Assembly: GCF_036108815.1 (NCBI RefSeq)
Contig: NZ_CP107985.1
Coordinates: 2,418,001 to 2,482,000, forward strand
DNA: 64,000 nt
Source: Streptomyces sp. NBC_00353
Lineage (GTDB): Bacteria; Actinomycetota; Actinomycetes; Streptomycetales; Streptomycetaceae
Direction: 5' to 3'
Shown here: positions 42,658 to 52,609 of the stretch, piece by piece
Layout: the number at the start of each line of letters is the position of its first letter
Position numbering within the stretch: the first letter of the stretch is position 1
Position numbers and translations under genes: made by a program
The notes under the pieces: generated by a model
Told to the model about the DNA's origin: nothing
Database searches by the model: none
What the model saw: the letters and a program-made list of their open reading frames with translations, nothing else

Positions 42658-45600
42658 CCCGGACCAAGGCGCAGGAGCTGGCGCTCAAGCACCTTCGAGA
42701 GGCCTACGTCGGTCCGGACGGCGGCGATGACGAGGTCGTCTTCAACCTGCCGGATCGCCAGTACTCCGTCGGGATGCTGTTCCCGTCCGGATCGTCGGCG
42801 CCCGGCCCCGAGATGACCGCTCAGGAGGCCGAAGTCGAGGCGGACGTGGTCTCGGGTGACGTCGAGGAGAGCGACGCAGGTGTGCCGCTCGCCGAGGACT
42901 GGCGCCCTTCGTCCGTCGCCATCTCCTTCGTCACGAACCGCCCCACCGTCTCATGCGACTTCTCGGGAGGGACCTACCAACCGGTCCCGGGAGACGGACC
43001 CCCGCGTTGGCGACGCAGCCCGTTCCGGTTCGAGAATCTGGAGCTCGCCCAGAAGCTCGCCCCCCACAATCTCGTAGCGGTTGGCGTCTCCCTGGAGATC
43101 GGATCGCGATGGCGCCCCTACGGCGACGCCCATCTCGTGACGGTGCACGCACGCGTACGGTCGAAATCCACGGGCGACGATCGGCTCGACATCGGTCGCA
43201 TGCTCTTTCAGGTCTCGCTCGGCGTGACGCCCGCACCCGGTGGACGGTTCCTGGAGTACGACACCTCGAGGTCCTTCGATCTGGACGACGAGTCCGCAGA
43301 ACTGCGACTCCGCTACCGGGACAGGACGGTCTACGCCGTCGGCCACGGCATGGCCGCCGACTGGGATCGCGAAGACGGTGAATGCAGACGGGTCTTCCTC
43401 GACCCCGTACCGGCATTCGTCGTTCCCGCGGTCGAGCCCATCGGGTTCGACGACGGATCCGAGGCGGCCAAGGCGCTCCGTCTCGCCAATCTGTCGCGGA
43501 TCGACACGCGGCCGGGCGAGATCGTGTCGATGCTGGACGAGTTCGTCAAGGCCTTCTCCGACTGGGTCTCGGAGCAAGAAGCCCGCGTCGACGGCTTCGG
43601 AGTCGACGCACGGATCGCGCGATCGATCACCGACCGAGCGCGCAAGGCCTTGGGCCGAATGGAAGCCGGAGTCGACCTGCTACGGGCCCCTGGAGAAGAG
43701 AAGCTGAGACGCGCCTTCGCTCTGGGCATGACCGCGATGCGGCTGCAGATGCGTCAGACCTCGATCTTGCGCGGTACAGGGCCGGACCAGGTGAAGGAGC
43801 CTCAATGGCGCCCCTTCCAGCTCGGCTTCCTGCTGGTTTCTCTGGCGTCCACGGTCGACGAGACGCACGACGATCGGAGACTCGTCGATCTGATCTGGTT
43901 CCCCACCGGCGGCGGAAAGACGGAGGCGTATCTCGGCCTGGCGGCCGTCGAGATCTTCCGTCGCCGGATCGCCCATGGCACGGCGGGTGCCGGAACCGCG
44001 GTGATCACCCGATACACCCTCCGGCTCCTGACGTCCCAGCAGTTCCAGCGGGCGGCCTCGCTCGTCTGCGCGATGGAGCTCCTCCGACACGACGACCGGC
44101 GGGCGAAGGGAATGTCTCCGTTCTCCATCGGGCTGTGGGTCGGCAACGAGGTCACGCCCGGGACGAGGAGGGAGGCCAAGTTCGCCCTCGAGCGCCTGCA
44201 CAAGGCCGCTCAGCCCGAGGAGGCGAACCAGTTCCAGATCGAGAGCTGTCCGTGGTGCGGTGCCCCGCTCCTGCCCGATTCCAGGTCCCATGATCCGGGT
44301 CGTTACGGCTTTCGTCCCGTCGGCAACGACGTCGTCATCCACTGCACCAGCGGGAGCTGCCGATTCAAAGAGGAGCTTCCCGTGCAGGTCGTCGACGATG
44401 TCCTCTATGAGGAACCGCCGACGATCCTGCTCGCGACCGTGGACAAGTTCGCCCGTCTTCAGTTCAACACGAAGGCGGGCAGTCTCCTCGGCCTCGATAC
44501 GCCGTTCAGGCAGCCGTCGATGATCATTCAGGACGAGCTTCACCTGCTGTCGGGGCCGCTCGGCACGACGGTCGCCGCCTTCGACGCCGTGATCCAGATG
44601 CTGCTGAGCAGAGGGGGCTCGACCCCCAAGATCATCGCATCGACGGCCACGATCCGTGCCTCCGAAGAGCAGGTCCGGGGGCTGTACGGGCGAAGCGTCG
44701 CGCTGTACCCGCCGGCTGGTTTGGACGACGATCGGACCTTCTTCTCCCGCCCCGTCGAGAACGGCGAAGGTCGCCTGTACGTCGGCCTGATGCCGCAGGC
44801 GCTCTCGCAGGTGTCCGCAGTCATCGCCGCCTCCGCGCCCTTGATCGAAATCCCGGCGGTGCTCGCCGGGCATCCCGATCTGGGTGCGACGCGGGACTCC
44901 TACTGGACGGCCGTGATGTACCACAACAGTCTGCGTGAGCTCGGCCGCACGGGAACGTTGGTCGTCGACGACGTGAACGGACGCCTGGAGCCGCGTGCGG
45001 ACCGTCTGGGTCTGCCGTTGCGGCGCGTCCGGGCGGGCCGCGTCCTGGAACTCACCAGCCGACGGGGGCCGGAGGAGTTGCCCAACGATCTGCGTGAGCT
45101 CGGCCGGAGCGCCGACCTCACAGAGCAAGCCGTCGACGTCGTCCTCTCCTCGAACATGCTGTCTGTCGGCATCGACATCCCCCGCCTGGCCCTGATGCTG
45201 ATGGTCGGCCAACCGAAGACGACCGCCGAGTACATCCAGGCCACCAGCCGGGTCGGTCGTGGTGAGAACGCTGGCATCGTCACGACGTTGTTCCGGTCGA
45301 ACCGGGCGCGCGACCGGTCGCACTTCGAGACCTTCCGCGCGTACCACGAGGCGCTCTATCGCAACGTCGAGCCGACGAGCGTCACCCCGTGGTCCGCGGC
45401 GTCCCGCGCGCGATCGCTGGCAGGCGCCCTGGTGGCGCTGTTGAGGCACTCCGTGCCTTCTCTGACATCGAACGACCACGCCTCCCGCCTCGACCTCGAC
45501 GACGGACAAATGCGGGGCACGATCGACAGGCTCGTCGCGGCGTTCGTCGACCTGGTGAGTCGCTCGGAGCACATCGAAGCCGAGGAGACCGAGAAACAGG

Positions 45601-45833
45601 TGTGGCACCTCCTGCACGAGTGGGACCGCCGCGCAAGAGCGGCACGTGAGGCGGGAAGCCCATTGCTGTACGACTACCGGAAGAAAGACGACGAGGCCCT
45701 GCTGAAGCGGTTCGGCCAGCGCAGGGAAGGATGGCTCGTCGCCGACTCGATGCGCTCGGTCGAGCCGAACGTCGCCGTACAGGTGCGGGAGCCGTTGGAA
45801 GGAGGGGGCGACCGTGGAACGAATCCTGCATGA
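42654..45833 (+). CDS. drmA: DrmA-like DISARM helicase
   Basis: 1059 residues, ATG overlapping the previous TGA (ATGA). The helicase motifs have the wording typical of DrmA: LIWFPTGGGKTEAYLGLAA (Walker A, about 417), TRYTLRLLTSQQFQRAASLV, SIGLWVGN, a Zn-knuckle-like CPWCGAPL (about 531), IIQDELHLLSGPLGT (DEAH-box variant DELH, about 625), IIASTATIRASEEQV and SVGIDIPRLALMLMVGQPKT with YIQATSRVGRG (about 837-865). In DISARM, DrmA with DrmB forms a DNA-loading complex that blocks phage DNA. No methyltransferase accompanies it here. It overlaps drmB by 20 bp. Confidence 0.9.
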   Translation: MTRTKAQELALKHLREAYVGPDGGDDEVVFNLPDRQYSVGMLFPSGSSAPGPEMTAQEAEVEADVVSGDVEESDAGVPLAEDWRPSSVAISFVTNRPTVSCDFSGGTYQPVPGDGPPRWRRSPFRFENLELAQKLAPHNLVAVGVSLEIGSRWRPYGDAHLVTVHARVRSKSTGDDRLDIGRMLFQVSLGVTPAPGGRFLEYDTSRSFDLDDESAELRLRYRDRTVYAVGHGMAADWDREDGECRRVFLDPVPAFVVPAVEPIGFDDGSEAAKALRLANLSRIDTRPGEIVSMLDEFVKAFSDWVSEQEARVDGFGVDARIARSITDRARKALGRMEAGVDLLRAPGEEKLRRAFALGMTAMRLQMRQTSILRGTGPDQVKEPQWRPFQLGFLLVSLASTVDETHDDRRLVDLIWFPTGGGKTEAYLGLAAVEIFRRRIAHGTAGAGTAVITRYTLRLLTSQQFQRAASLVCAMELLRHDDRRAKGMSPFSIGLWVGNEVTPGTRREAKFALERLHKAAQPEEANQFQIESCPWCGAPLLPDSRSHDPGRYGFRPVGNDVVIHCTSGSCRFKEELPVQVVDDVLYEEPPTILLATVDKFARLQFNTKAGSLLGLDTPFRQPSMIIQDELHLLSGPLGTTVAAFDAVIQMLLSRGGSTPKIIASTATIRASEEQVRGLYGRSVALYPPAGLDDDRTFFSRPVENGEGRLYVGLMPQALSQVSAVIAASAPLIEIPAVLAGHPDLGATRDSYWTAVMYHNSLRELGRTGTLVVDDVNGRLEPRADRLGLPLRRVRAGRVLELTSRRGPEELPNDLRELGRSADLTEQAVDVVLSSNMLSVGIDIPRLALMLMVGQPKTTAEYIQATSRVGRGENAGIVTTLFRSNRARDRSHFETFRAYHEALYRNVEPTSVTPWSAASRARSLAGALVALLRHSVPSLTSNDHASRLDLDDGQMRGTIDRLVAAFVDLVSRSEHIEAEETEKQVWHLLHEWDRRARAAREAGSPLLYDYRKKDDEALLKRFGQRREGWLVADSMRSVEPNVAVQVREPLEGGGDRGTNPA

Positions 45834-47622
45834 CCTGCGTCTCTCGGAGACGATCACGCCGTTCGGCGTGGGGGCCATCGTGGATGTGCTCGGGCAATCG
45901 CTGGTGGCGCCCGACACCTCGTGGTGGGAGCGAAAGTACGCTCCCGAGATCAGCTGCGAACGGCTCCTGGCCCGCCTGGGCCCGGGCGTCCTTCGACAAG
46001 CACCCGCTCACTCGGGGCGCGCGGCCAGAGAGACGGCGCACCTGCTCTACTGGCGCTTCCCGGCTTGGCGGTTCTGCGAGCGGTGCACGACACTCTCGCA
46101 GCTCACCGGCAAGTACAAAGGCCGCTGGAGCAACCACTGCGAATGCGGTGGGGCACTCGTGCCGATGCGCTACGTCGCCGTCTGCGAGAAGGGCAGCCAC
46201 ATCCAGGACGTGCCCTGGTTCAAGTGGGCGCATCGCGGCAACGACGCGGGCGTCACCGACGCCGTGCGATTCTGCCGTGCGTACAAGGAACTGAAATTCG
46301 AACGCTCGTCGCAGCACGGGGAAGGCCTGGCCTCGCTCCGCATCCACTGCAACGGGTGCAAGCGGTCCCGCCCGCTCTCCGAACTGGTCACCAAAGAGTC
46401 GCTGCATCGTGACGGCATCCGATGCGAAGGAACCCAGCCGTGGGAAGAGTCGAAGCCGGGCAACGTCTGCGAGCACCGACTCACCGCCGTTCAGCGCGGC
46501 GCCACGGGCAACTACCTCGCCGAGCGCCTCTCGGCGCTCGACATCCCGGAGGAGCGTCCGCAGTCCGCGGAGACGGCGGATCGGATCCGGGGCCACCTCT
46601 ACTTCGACAAGGTGGTCGACGACAACGGCGGCCCGCAATCGGAGATGGTGGCCGGATGGATCGCAAACGAACTCGGGGTCTCGGCGGAACTCGTCCTCGC
46701 CCTAGCGGCAGGAGGTGACGACTCTCCGACGACCCCGCTCCTCGACCTGAAGGACGGCGAGTGGGCGGCCTTCCTCAAGAAGCTCGACGGCGGCAGAGAC
46801 CACAGCGCCGACGATTTCATCGTCGACGGATGGAAGTTGTCTGCGGAGTCGGATTGGCCACCGACCCTCACCGGCCGACTCGTCGGTGTCGGCCAAGTAC
46901 GCCGTGTCCGCGAGGTCAGGGCACTCAAGGGCTTTCGGCGTCACAAAGCCGATGCCGATTTCATCCCCGTCGATCTCGGCCCCGACCGGAGGCGTAAGCC
47001 GGTATACCCGGCCATCGAGCTGTTCGGCGAGGGAATCTTCCTCCGGTTCGACGAGGACCGGATCTCCGAATGGGAGAGTCTGCCCGAAGTCCGTTCACGG
47101 GCCGACATCTTGGTGAACCGGCGGAACTCGAGTACATGGGCTCACCGCCTGGACGTACCCGAGCCGCGCTTCATCGCGTTGCACACCATTGCCCACCTGC
47201 TCATCCGCAGGCTGGCATTCGCCAGCGGCTATTCGTCGGCATCGCTTCAAGAGCGCATCTACGCCCACTCCGACCGACCGGACCGCACCGCCGGCATCCT
47301 GATCTACACGGCTGCCGGGGATGCACAGGGGACGCTCGGCGGACTCGTTCGCCTGGGTAGGCCGGACAAGATCCTCCCGCTGCTGTTGGCCGCCTTGAAC
47401 GACGCCGATGTCTGCTCGAACGACCCGGTGTGCATCGAGAGCGACCGCCAAGGCTCGTCGCACCTCAATCTGTCGGCGTGCCACGGCTGTGCGCTCGTCA
47501 GCGAGACGTCGTGTGAGACGGCCAACCGCCTGCTGGACCGTCAACTCGTCCTGGGCGGCGAGAAGGTACCCGGGTTCCTCGAGCATGTGCTCGACGAGGC
47601 TCGGCGCAGGAGGGGCATTTGA
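45814..47622 (+). CDS. drmB: DrmB-like DISARM protein (DUF1998)
   Basis: 602 residues; GTG at 45814 preceded by AAGGAGGG and overlapping drmA by 20 bp. The N-terminal LRLSETITPFGVGAIVDVLG is the characteristic DrmB start. Cysteine clusters (CERCTTL, HCECGG, IHCNGCK) suggest zinc binding at about 88-190. The C-terminal DUF1998 domain (about 449-585) shows LHTIAHLLIRRLAF, ILIYTAAGDAQGTLGGLV, CSNDPVC and LSACHGCALVSETSCE. DrmB partners DrmA in all known DISARM classes and regulates its helicase/DNA entry. It is the last gene of the four-gene core. Confidence 0.9.
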   Translation: MERILHDLRLSETITPFGVGAIVDVLGQSLVAPDTSWWERKYAPEISCERLLARLGPGVLRQAPAHSGRAARETAHLLYWRFPAWRFCERCTTLSQLTGKYKGRWSNHCECGGALVPMRYVAVCEKGSHIQDVPWFKWAHRGNDAGVTDAVRFCRAYKELKFERSSQHGEGLASLRIHCNGCKRSRPLSELVTKESLHRDGIRCEGTQPWEESKPGNVCEHRLTAVQRGATGNYLAERLSALDIPEERPQSAETADRIRGHLYFDKVVDDNGGPQSEMVAGWIANELGVSAELVLALAAGGDDSPTTPLLDLKDGEWAAFLKKLDGGRDHSADDFIVDGWKLSAESDWPPTLTGRLVGVGQVRRVREVRALKGFRRHKADADFIPVDLGPDRRRKPVYPAIELFGEGIFLRFDEDRISEWESLPEVRSRADILVNRRNSSTWAHRLDVPEPRFIALHTIAHLLIRRLAFASGYSSASLQERIYAHSDRPDRTAGILIYTAAGDAQGTLGGLVRLGRPDKILPLLLAALNDADVCSNDPVCIESDRQGSSHLNLSACHGCALVSETSCETANRLLDRQLVLGGEKVPGFLEHVLDEARRRRGI

Positions 47623-48295
47623 TTCACGGGCGCGCAGGCGAGCTTCCTGCGGCTTCGAGTCCCCACGTCTCCGGACCGCTCCGGGATCCGTACCGACCCC
47701 GGAGCGGTTCATTCTGTCCGTCCTCGTTACCGAGGCTCGGTGTGAGCAGGGGGCGCCCGGCGGTACGACCGCACGACGGGGGATCATGCGCCGGTTCGGT
47801 GTCGACGGGCGGCCCATCGGTGGCGATGCCGCCTCAACCGAGATCGCCATCGGCTCCGTTCCGGAGCGCAGAGCGCTCGATCCCCTACACCACATCGCGA
47901 AGCACGACCCGGCCCGAGAACGCACGGTCCGTTCCCGGGCCCGGTTGACTGCGACAACGTGCAGCGGCCCCATCCGACATCTTGGGCTCGGGTCCCACTC
48001 GGGGATCTCCGGCGCCTTGATCGCCAGCGAGGAGCGGATGCCGGCCTCAGCACAGCCCCCACCCGCGAGCGAACAGCGTCTTCAAATGGACCGCACTGAC
48101 GCCGACGGCTCCGTCGATCTACACGTGCCCGGCCCGGGTGGGTCTCGGCGCCCGGGATCAGGGTGCCCGTGTTGGTGCGGTAGGACGGGTCGTCAACTGC
48201 GGCCGTCGCCGATCACGATCTGCGAAACTGATGCCAGAAGCCGACGAGAGGAAGTCCGGCCCCTCCTAATGCGAATGCCGGGCTGAGGGAGAGGC
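47623..48295. other. 673-bp intergenic region between DrmB and caspase-like copy 2
   Basis: No convincing coding sequence. Small frames on both strands lack starts and family matches. Near the end, GGGAGAGG (about 48287-48294) serves as the Shine-Dalgarno of the next gene. The region should hold the promoter of the second caspase-like unit. Confidence 0.3.
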
Positions 48296-51200
48296 GTGTC
48301 CGAACGGGGATCGGTGGTGCACCGTCAAGCGCTCGTGGTCGGCGTCGAAGGCCCCGCCGGAAGCCTGTCGGACGAGTCGCCGACGACGCGGCAGCCGCTC
48401 GAATACGCGGCGCCGTACGCTCAACGTTTACGCGATGTGCTGGGGAAGCAATACGCCTACGTCCTCTTGGAGCCCGAGCCCGACCCCTCCTCTACCGCGG
48501 CTGCGCTCGGTGACGCCCTCACAAGGGCCGTCATGGGAGACGCGGACTTCACCGTCATCCACCTGCTCGCCCATGGTGTGCACGCAGAGAACACTCGAGG
48601 TCTCCAAGCCCTCGGAGGTGATGGCGAGTTCACGGAGACTCTCGCCCGCTGGGTCGAGATGGCCGAGAACCGGAGGACGGACGGCGAGGGCGAGCCGGCG
48701 GTACTCCTGATACTCGATCTGTGCCACTCCGGCACGGTGGCGACCGGACATCTGCAGTCACTGGTCGAAATAGGGCGGCGACGCGTCTGGGTACTGGCCG
48801 CCTGTCACTCCACGCAGTCCGCTTACAACGGCCGCCTGAGCCTCGCAGTCGACGAAGTGCTCCGCGGCTTCGCATCCGGCGCTCTGAAGCTCGACGAATC
48901 ACATAAATACGTACCTCTTGATCGCTTCTGTCGCGAAGTCGTCCTCAGCGTCGAAAAACAGAGCGCGGGCTCCTATCAGCAGACGGTCGAGCTTCCACTG
49001 GCCGCAGTCGGCGCCGACCTGTCACACCTTCGCTTCTTTCCCAACCCGCGCTACGAGCCGGACGCTCTACGCAGCCGCGACGGCGTCGATCCCGCGGTGT
49101 TGACACTCCTGGACGAGGTGGCCGACTCTCATCACTTCATGGTCCGAGCCCAGGGTGCCAGCGGCGCCTTCGGGGAAAACGGCGTGCCGACTTTCACCGG
49201 TCGCAGCGACGAGCTACGCGAGCTCTCAACATGGTTGGAGGGTGAGGGCTCACCCCTGCGCGTCATCACGGGAGTGGCAGGCGTCGGGAAGTCCGCCCTG
49301 GTCGGTATCCTCGCCTGCGCCGCACACCCTGCACTCCGGGAAGCCACAGAGCGGATCTGGAGGCCATCCGGTGGCGACCTGCCCGGGGCGGTCGAAGGGC
49401 TGGCCGTCGTACACGCACGGCGACGGACCCTCGCAGAGGTGCTCTCCTCCCTTGCAGCCCAGTGGAACCTGAACTCACCCACCCGTGGCAAGCCCTGGAC
49501 CACGGATCAGCTGGTGGCCGAACTGCGCACCAGGGCCGAACCTCCCCATCTGATCGTGGACGCCGTGGACGAGGCAGAGCATCCCGAAGATCTCGTCACC
49601 GCCCTGTTGCTGCCCTTGGCGTCGACTCGACGGGCGGATACGAAACCCCTGTGCAGGGTGCTGATCGCGACCCGTCCCGAAGAAGGACTCCGGCACCTTC
49701 TCGAGGCCGCCGCCGAACGCGACGGTCTGCTCGACCTGGACGAGGTCCCGGCCGAACGACTGCGAAGAGACCTGGTGAACTTCGTCAGCCGCGTACTCCG
49801 GCCCATCGGCACCGGCGTATCCGCATGGTGCTCGCTACCCGCCGCCGAGAGCCTGGGCCGGGCGATGGCGGACACCCTCCTGAGTCAAACCCGAGAATGG
49901 GGTGAGTTCCTCGTTGCCGGGCTCTTTCTCCGTCTCCTCCGAGAGCAGAAGACACCACCGGCCACCACGGCCGAGGCCGAGGCCCTCGGTAGAGACGTAC
50001 CCCGTACTCTCGGTGCGATCCTCGACCTCAACCTGGAGTTCCTCGCCCGACCCGGGCTGCGTGAGCTCATGGCAGCGTTGGCGTGGGCCGAGGGTTCCGG
50101 CATGCCGGAACGGCTGCTCGCCCAGGTCGCGGGCATCGCACCGGACATGAGTGTCGACGGTCAGCCGGATTCCTCTGAGCTCCTGCAGGTCCTGCGCTTC
50201 TACACACGCCGAAACGTCGACCGCGACGGCACGCCGCTGTACCGCCTCTTTCACCAAGGCCTTGCAGACGAACTCCGCCGTCGGCCTGTCCTGGACGGGG
50301 CGACGGTCTGGGAGCGCCTCCTCACGACGGTACGAATGGGCGGCGTACGAAAGGGGCGTTGGGCGACCGCCGAGCCGTACCTCCTGCGCCATGCCGCCCG
50401 CCACAGCGTGCTAGCCGGGAAGCTCGGCGAGTTGCTCGAAGATGCCGAGTTCCTGGTCCACGCGGATCCGGCACCGCTGGCGGACGAGCTCTATCACAGC
50501 GAACAGAGCCCACGGGGCGCGGTCTATCTGACGTCGTACGGAGCTCATCACGACGGATCGCCCGATGCGCGACGCAGCATCCTCGCCGTCGACGCAGCAC
50601 GGCACCAGCAGTGGGAGTTGGCCGCCGAACTGTCTCGGGAGACGCCGTGGAGTATGCGCTGGACAGTCGGACGCGACCTGCAAACCGGGCTCCTGGCGAC
50701 CCTGACCGGACACCAGGGCAAGATCTGGGACCTGGCAACCATCCGAATCCGAGGACGCTTTCATGCCCTGACAGCCAGCGAAGACGGAACCGCAAGGCTG
50801 TGGGATCTGGATTCGGCGACTACGACGCATGAACTGGGTGATCACGGTTCGGCAGTTGGTGGTGTAGTCGCGGGGGAAGTTGACGGGGCCTTCCTCGGGG
50901 TAACGGGTTGCGATGACGGAGTTCTCCGAGGATGGGATCTGATCACCGGACGTTGTCTCTGGACGAGGCAAGCCCACAAGGGTCGTATCTGGTCGATGAC
51001 GACGGCGCGGCACGGGGAGGTTCTCTCAGTAGCGAGCGCCGGTGAAGATCGCGTCATCCGCTACTGGGAACTCGCTACTGGTGCACCGTTGTCCTCCACA
51101 GTGCTTACCGCCATCAATGGTGTGGTGTGGCGGCTCTCCCGTGTCACCGTCGACGGTCTGGGTGACTGCGTCGTCGCCTGTTACGACGACTGGGTCCAGG

Positions 51201-52609
51201 TTCTGACCGTCCACGGCGATGAGGTGGATCTACCCCAAACCACGAGGGAGAGGATGACTTGCTACCGATACCTCGACTTGGGTTACGGTCCCGAGCCGGT
51301 CTCTGGCGATGTGGAAGGCACCGTGTGGACAGGTACGGAAATCACCGAAATGCTGGATGAGGGGGGACACGCCGATGCCGTCACCGATCTCGCCGCCGTG
51401 TCCCTGTCGGGTTCCCATCACATTCTCAGCGCGAGCAGAGACGGTACCGCACGACTGGTCGAAAGAGCGCGTCAGGTCGCCAGTCACTCCACGGCAATCA
51501 CGCGCATGGCGGTCGTTCCCGAAGCTCAACCTGCGACCCTCCTCACGGCAAGCGAGGGCGGTACCGTCCGCGTCTGGGACGTGGCCGCCCCCTCGGTTTC
51601 GCAGCGCCATCCAGGGCATACACACGCGATCCACGCTTTGGCGACGCTTCCCGACGGCCGCCTGGTTTCGGGCAGCGCGGACGGAACGCTGGCCCTGTGG
51701 AACACGCGGACGGGAGACAGGCAGCGGGTCTCTCTCCTTTATCACCTCGACTATCCAGTTCAAGATCACCCCACCGGTCTCGCAGTACTGGAAGCCGGTG
51801 AGTATCCGCTGATCATCGCCTCGTGCGCAAACGAGGGGCTGGCTCTTTGGGATACGAGCCTCAAGGAGGAATATCTCGATCATCGTGCCATCTCCGACCC
51901 ACCCGGCGTGCGTGCAGTCATCGCGCTGGTCATCGCCGGGGTCCCGCACGTTGCCTACGCTTCGCGACTCGGTGATGTGCTCCTCTACAGCGCCGACCGC
52001 CTCGACTACGAGTCGCGCTGGCCACGTCAGGAGGAATTGGACTCCTCGAACGTCCCCGAAAGAGAGCGGGTGCTTCTCACGGTGCCCAGAGGCGCCACCT
52101 GTCTGGCGGCCTCGCCGACTCACATCCTGGCGGGGGACCGCTCGGGTGCAGTCTGGTCGGCCTCCCTTCAGGGCCCACCGGGCCCACGGGCTGTGACCCA
52201 GCACCTCGCCCCAGTACTCGCTGTCGCCACCGTCGAACTAGACGGAGATCACCTTGTAATCAGCGGTGACAGCAGGGGCAAGGCGCGAGTAAGCACCCTA
52301 CTTGCCGGCCCACGGCTCCGTCTGGAAGGACATACTCGTGCGGTCTTCGCCATCACTCCCGTCCTCCTCCATGGGCGGCCCCATGTCCTCACCGGGGGCC
52401 TCGACCGCTCGATGCGGCTCTGGGACATGACGAACGGTAGGCAGCTCGACGTCTTCTGGTTCCCGGACACTGTATTCGCGATCGCTGTGGCCCAAGACGG
52501 CACTGTATTCGTCGGAATGGGCCCCGACATCATCTGCTTGACCCCGGACGCCCAACGTCTTCCCCTGCGCCCATACACAGCCCCCGACCTAGGACCCGAG
52601 ACCAGATGA
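48296..52609 (+). CDS. Caspase-like / STAND NTPase / WD40 protein, copy 2
   Basis: 1437 residues, GTG start with GGGAGAGG immediately upstream. It is paralogous to copy 1 over the full length (roughly 70% identity by eye in the protease domain). Catalytic His is in VIHLLAHGV (about 91) and Cys in LLILDLCHSG (about 140); the NTPase has GVAGVGKSALVGI (about 323), HLIVDAVDEAEHP and VLIATRPEEGL; the WD40 repeats (about 790-1437) include ARLWDLDS, VRVWDVAA and MRLWDMTN. Divergence is greater in the propeller, as expected if it senses different ligands. Its TGA overlaps the ATG of the hydrolase gene (ATGA), so sensor and hydrolase are coupled. Confidence 0.88.
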   Translation: MSERGSVVHRQALVVGVEGPAGSLSDESPTTRQPLEYAAPYAQRLRDVLGKQYAYVLLEPEPDPSSTAAALGDALTRAVMGDADFTVIHLLAHGVHAENTRGLQALGGDGEFTETLARWVEMAENRRTDGEGEPAVLLILDLCHSGTVATGHLQSLVEIGRRRVWVLAACHSTQSAYNGRLSLAVDEVLRGFASGALKLDESHKYVPLDRFCREVVLSVEKQSAGSYQQTVELPLAAVGADLSHLRFFPNPRYEPDALRSRDGVDPAVLTLLDEVADSHHFMVRAQGASGAFGENGVPTFTGRSDELRELSTWLEGEGSPLRVITGVAGVGKSALVGILACAAHPALREATERIWRPSGGDLPGAVEGLAVVHARRRTLAEVLSSLAAQWNLNSPTRGKPWTTDQLVAELRTRAEPPHLIVDAVDEAEHPEDLVTALLLPLASTRRADTKPLCRVLIATRPEEGLRHLLEAAAERDGLLDLDEVPAERLRRDLVNFVSRVLRPIGTGVSAWCSLPAAESLGRAMADTLLSQTREWGEFLVAGLFLRLLREQKTPPATTAEAEALGRDVPRTLGAILDLNLEFLARPGLRELMAALAWAEGSGMPERLLAQVAGIAPDMSVDGQPDSSELLQVLRFYTRRNVDRDGTPLYRLFHQGLADELRRRPVLDGATVWERLLTTVRMGGVRKGRWATAEPYLLRHAARHSVLAGKLGELLEDAEFLVHADPAPLADELYHSEQSPRGAVYLTSYGAHHDGSPDARRSILAVDAARHQQWELAAELSRETPWSMRWTVGRDLQTGLLATLTGHQGKIWDLATIRIRGRFHALTASEDGTARLWDLDSATTTHELGDHGSAVGGVVAGEVDGAFLGVTGCDDGVLRGWDLITGRCLWTRQAHKGRIWSMTTARHGEVLSVASAGEDRVIRYWELATGAPLSSTVLTAINGVVWRLSRVTVDGLGDCVVACYDDWVQVLTVHGDEVDLPQTTRERMTCYRYLDLGYGPEPVSGDVEGTVWTGTEITEMLDEGGHADAVTDLAAVSLSGSHHILSASRDGTARLVERARQVASHSTAITRMAVVPEAQPATLLTASEGGTVRVWDVAAPSVSQRHPGHTHAIHALATLPDGRLVSGSADGTLALWNTRTGDRQRVSLLYHLDYPVQDHPTGLAVLEAGEYPLIIASCANEGLALWDTSLKEEYLDHRAISDPPGVRAVIALVIAGVPHVAYASRLGDVLLYSADRLDYESRWPRQEELDSSNVPERERVLLTVPRGATCLAASPTHILAGDRSGAVWSASLQGPPGPRAVTQHLAPVLAVATVELDGDHLVISGDSRGKARVSTLLAGPRLRLEGHTRAVFAITPVLLHGRPHVLTGGLDRSMRLWDMTNGRQLDVFWFPDTVFAIAVAQDGTVFVGMGPDIICLTPDAQRLPLRPYTAPDLGPETR

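Noticed and set aside
43680..45917. 745-codon minus-strand frame opposite drmA
   Set aside because: Composition-driven shadow in high-GC DNA; drmA motifs on the plus strand are unambiguous.
36428..47622. Assignment as a complete canonical DISARM system
   Set aside because: drmA and drmB are present but no adenine or cytosine methyltransferase, no drmC phospholipase-D motif (HxKxxxxD) and no SNF2-type drmD were found in any frame of the window.
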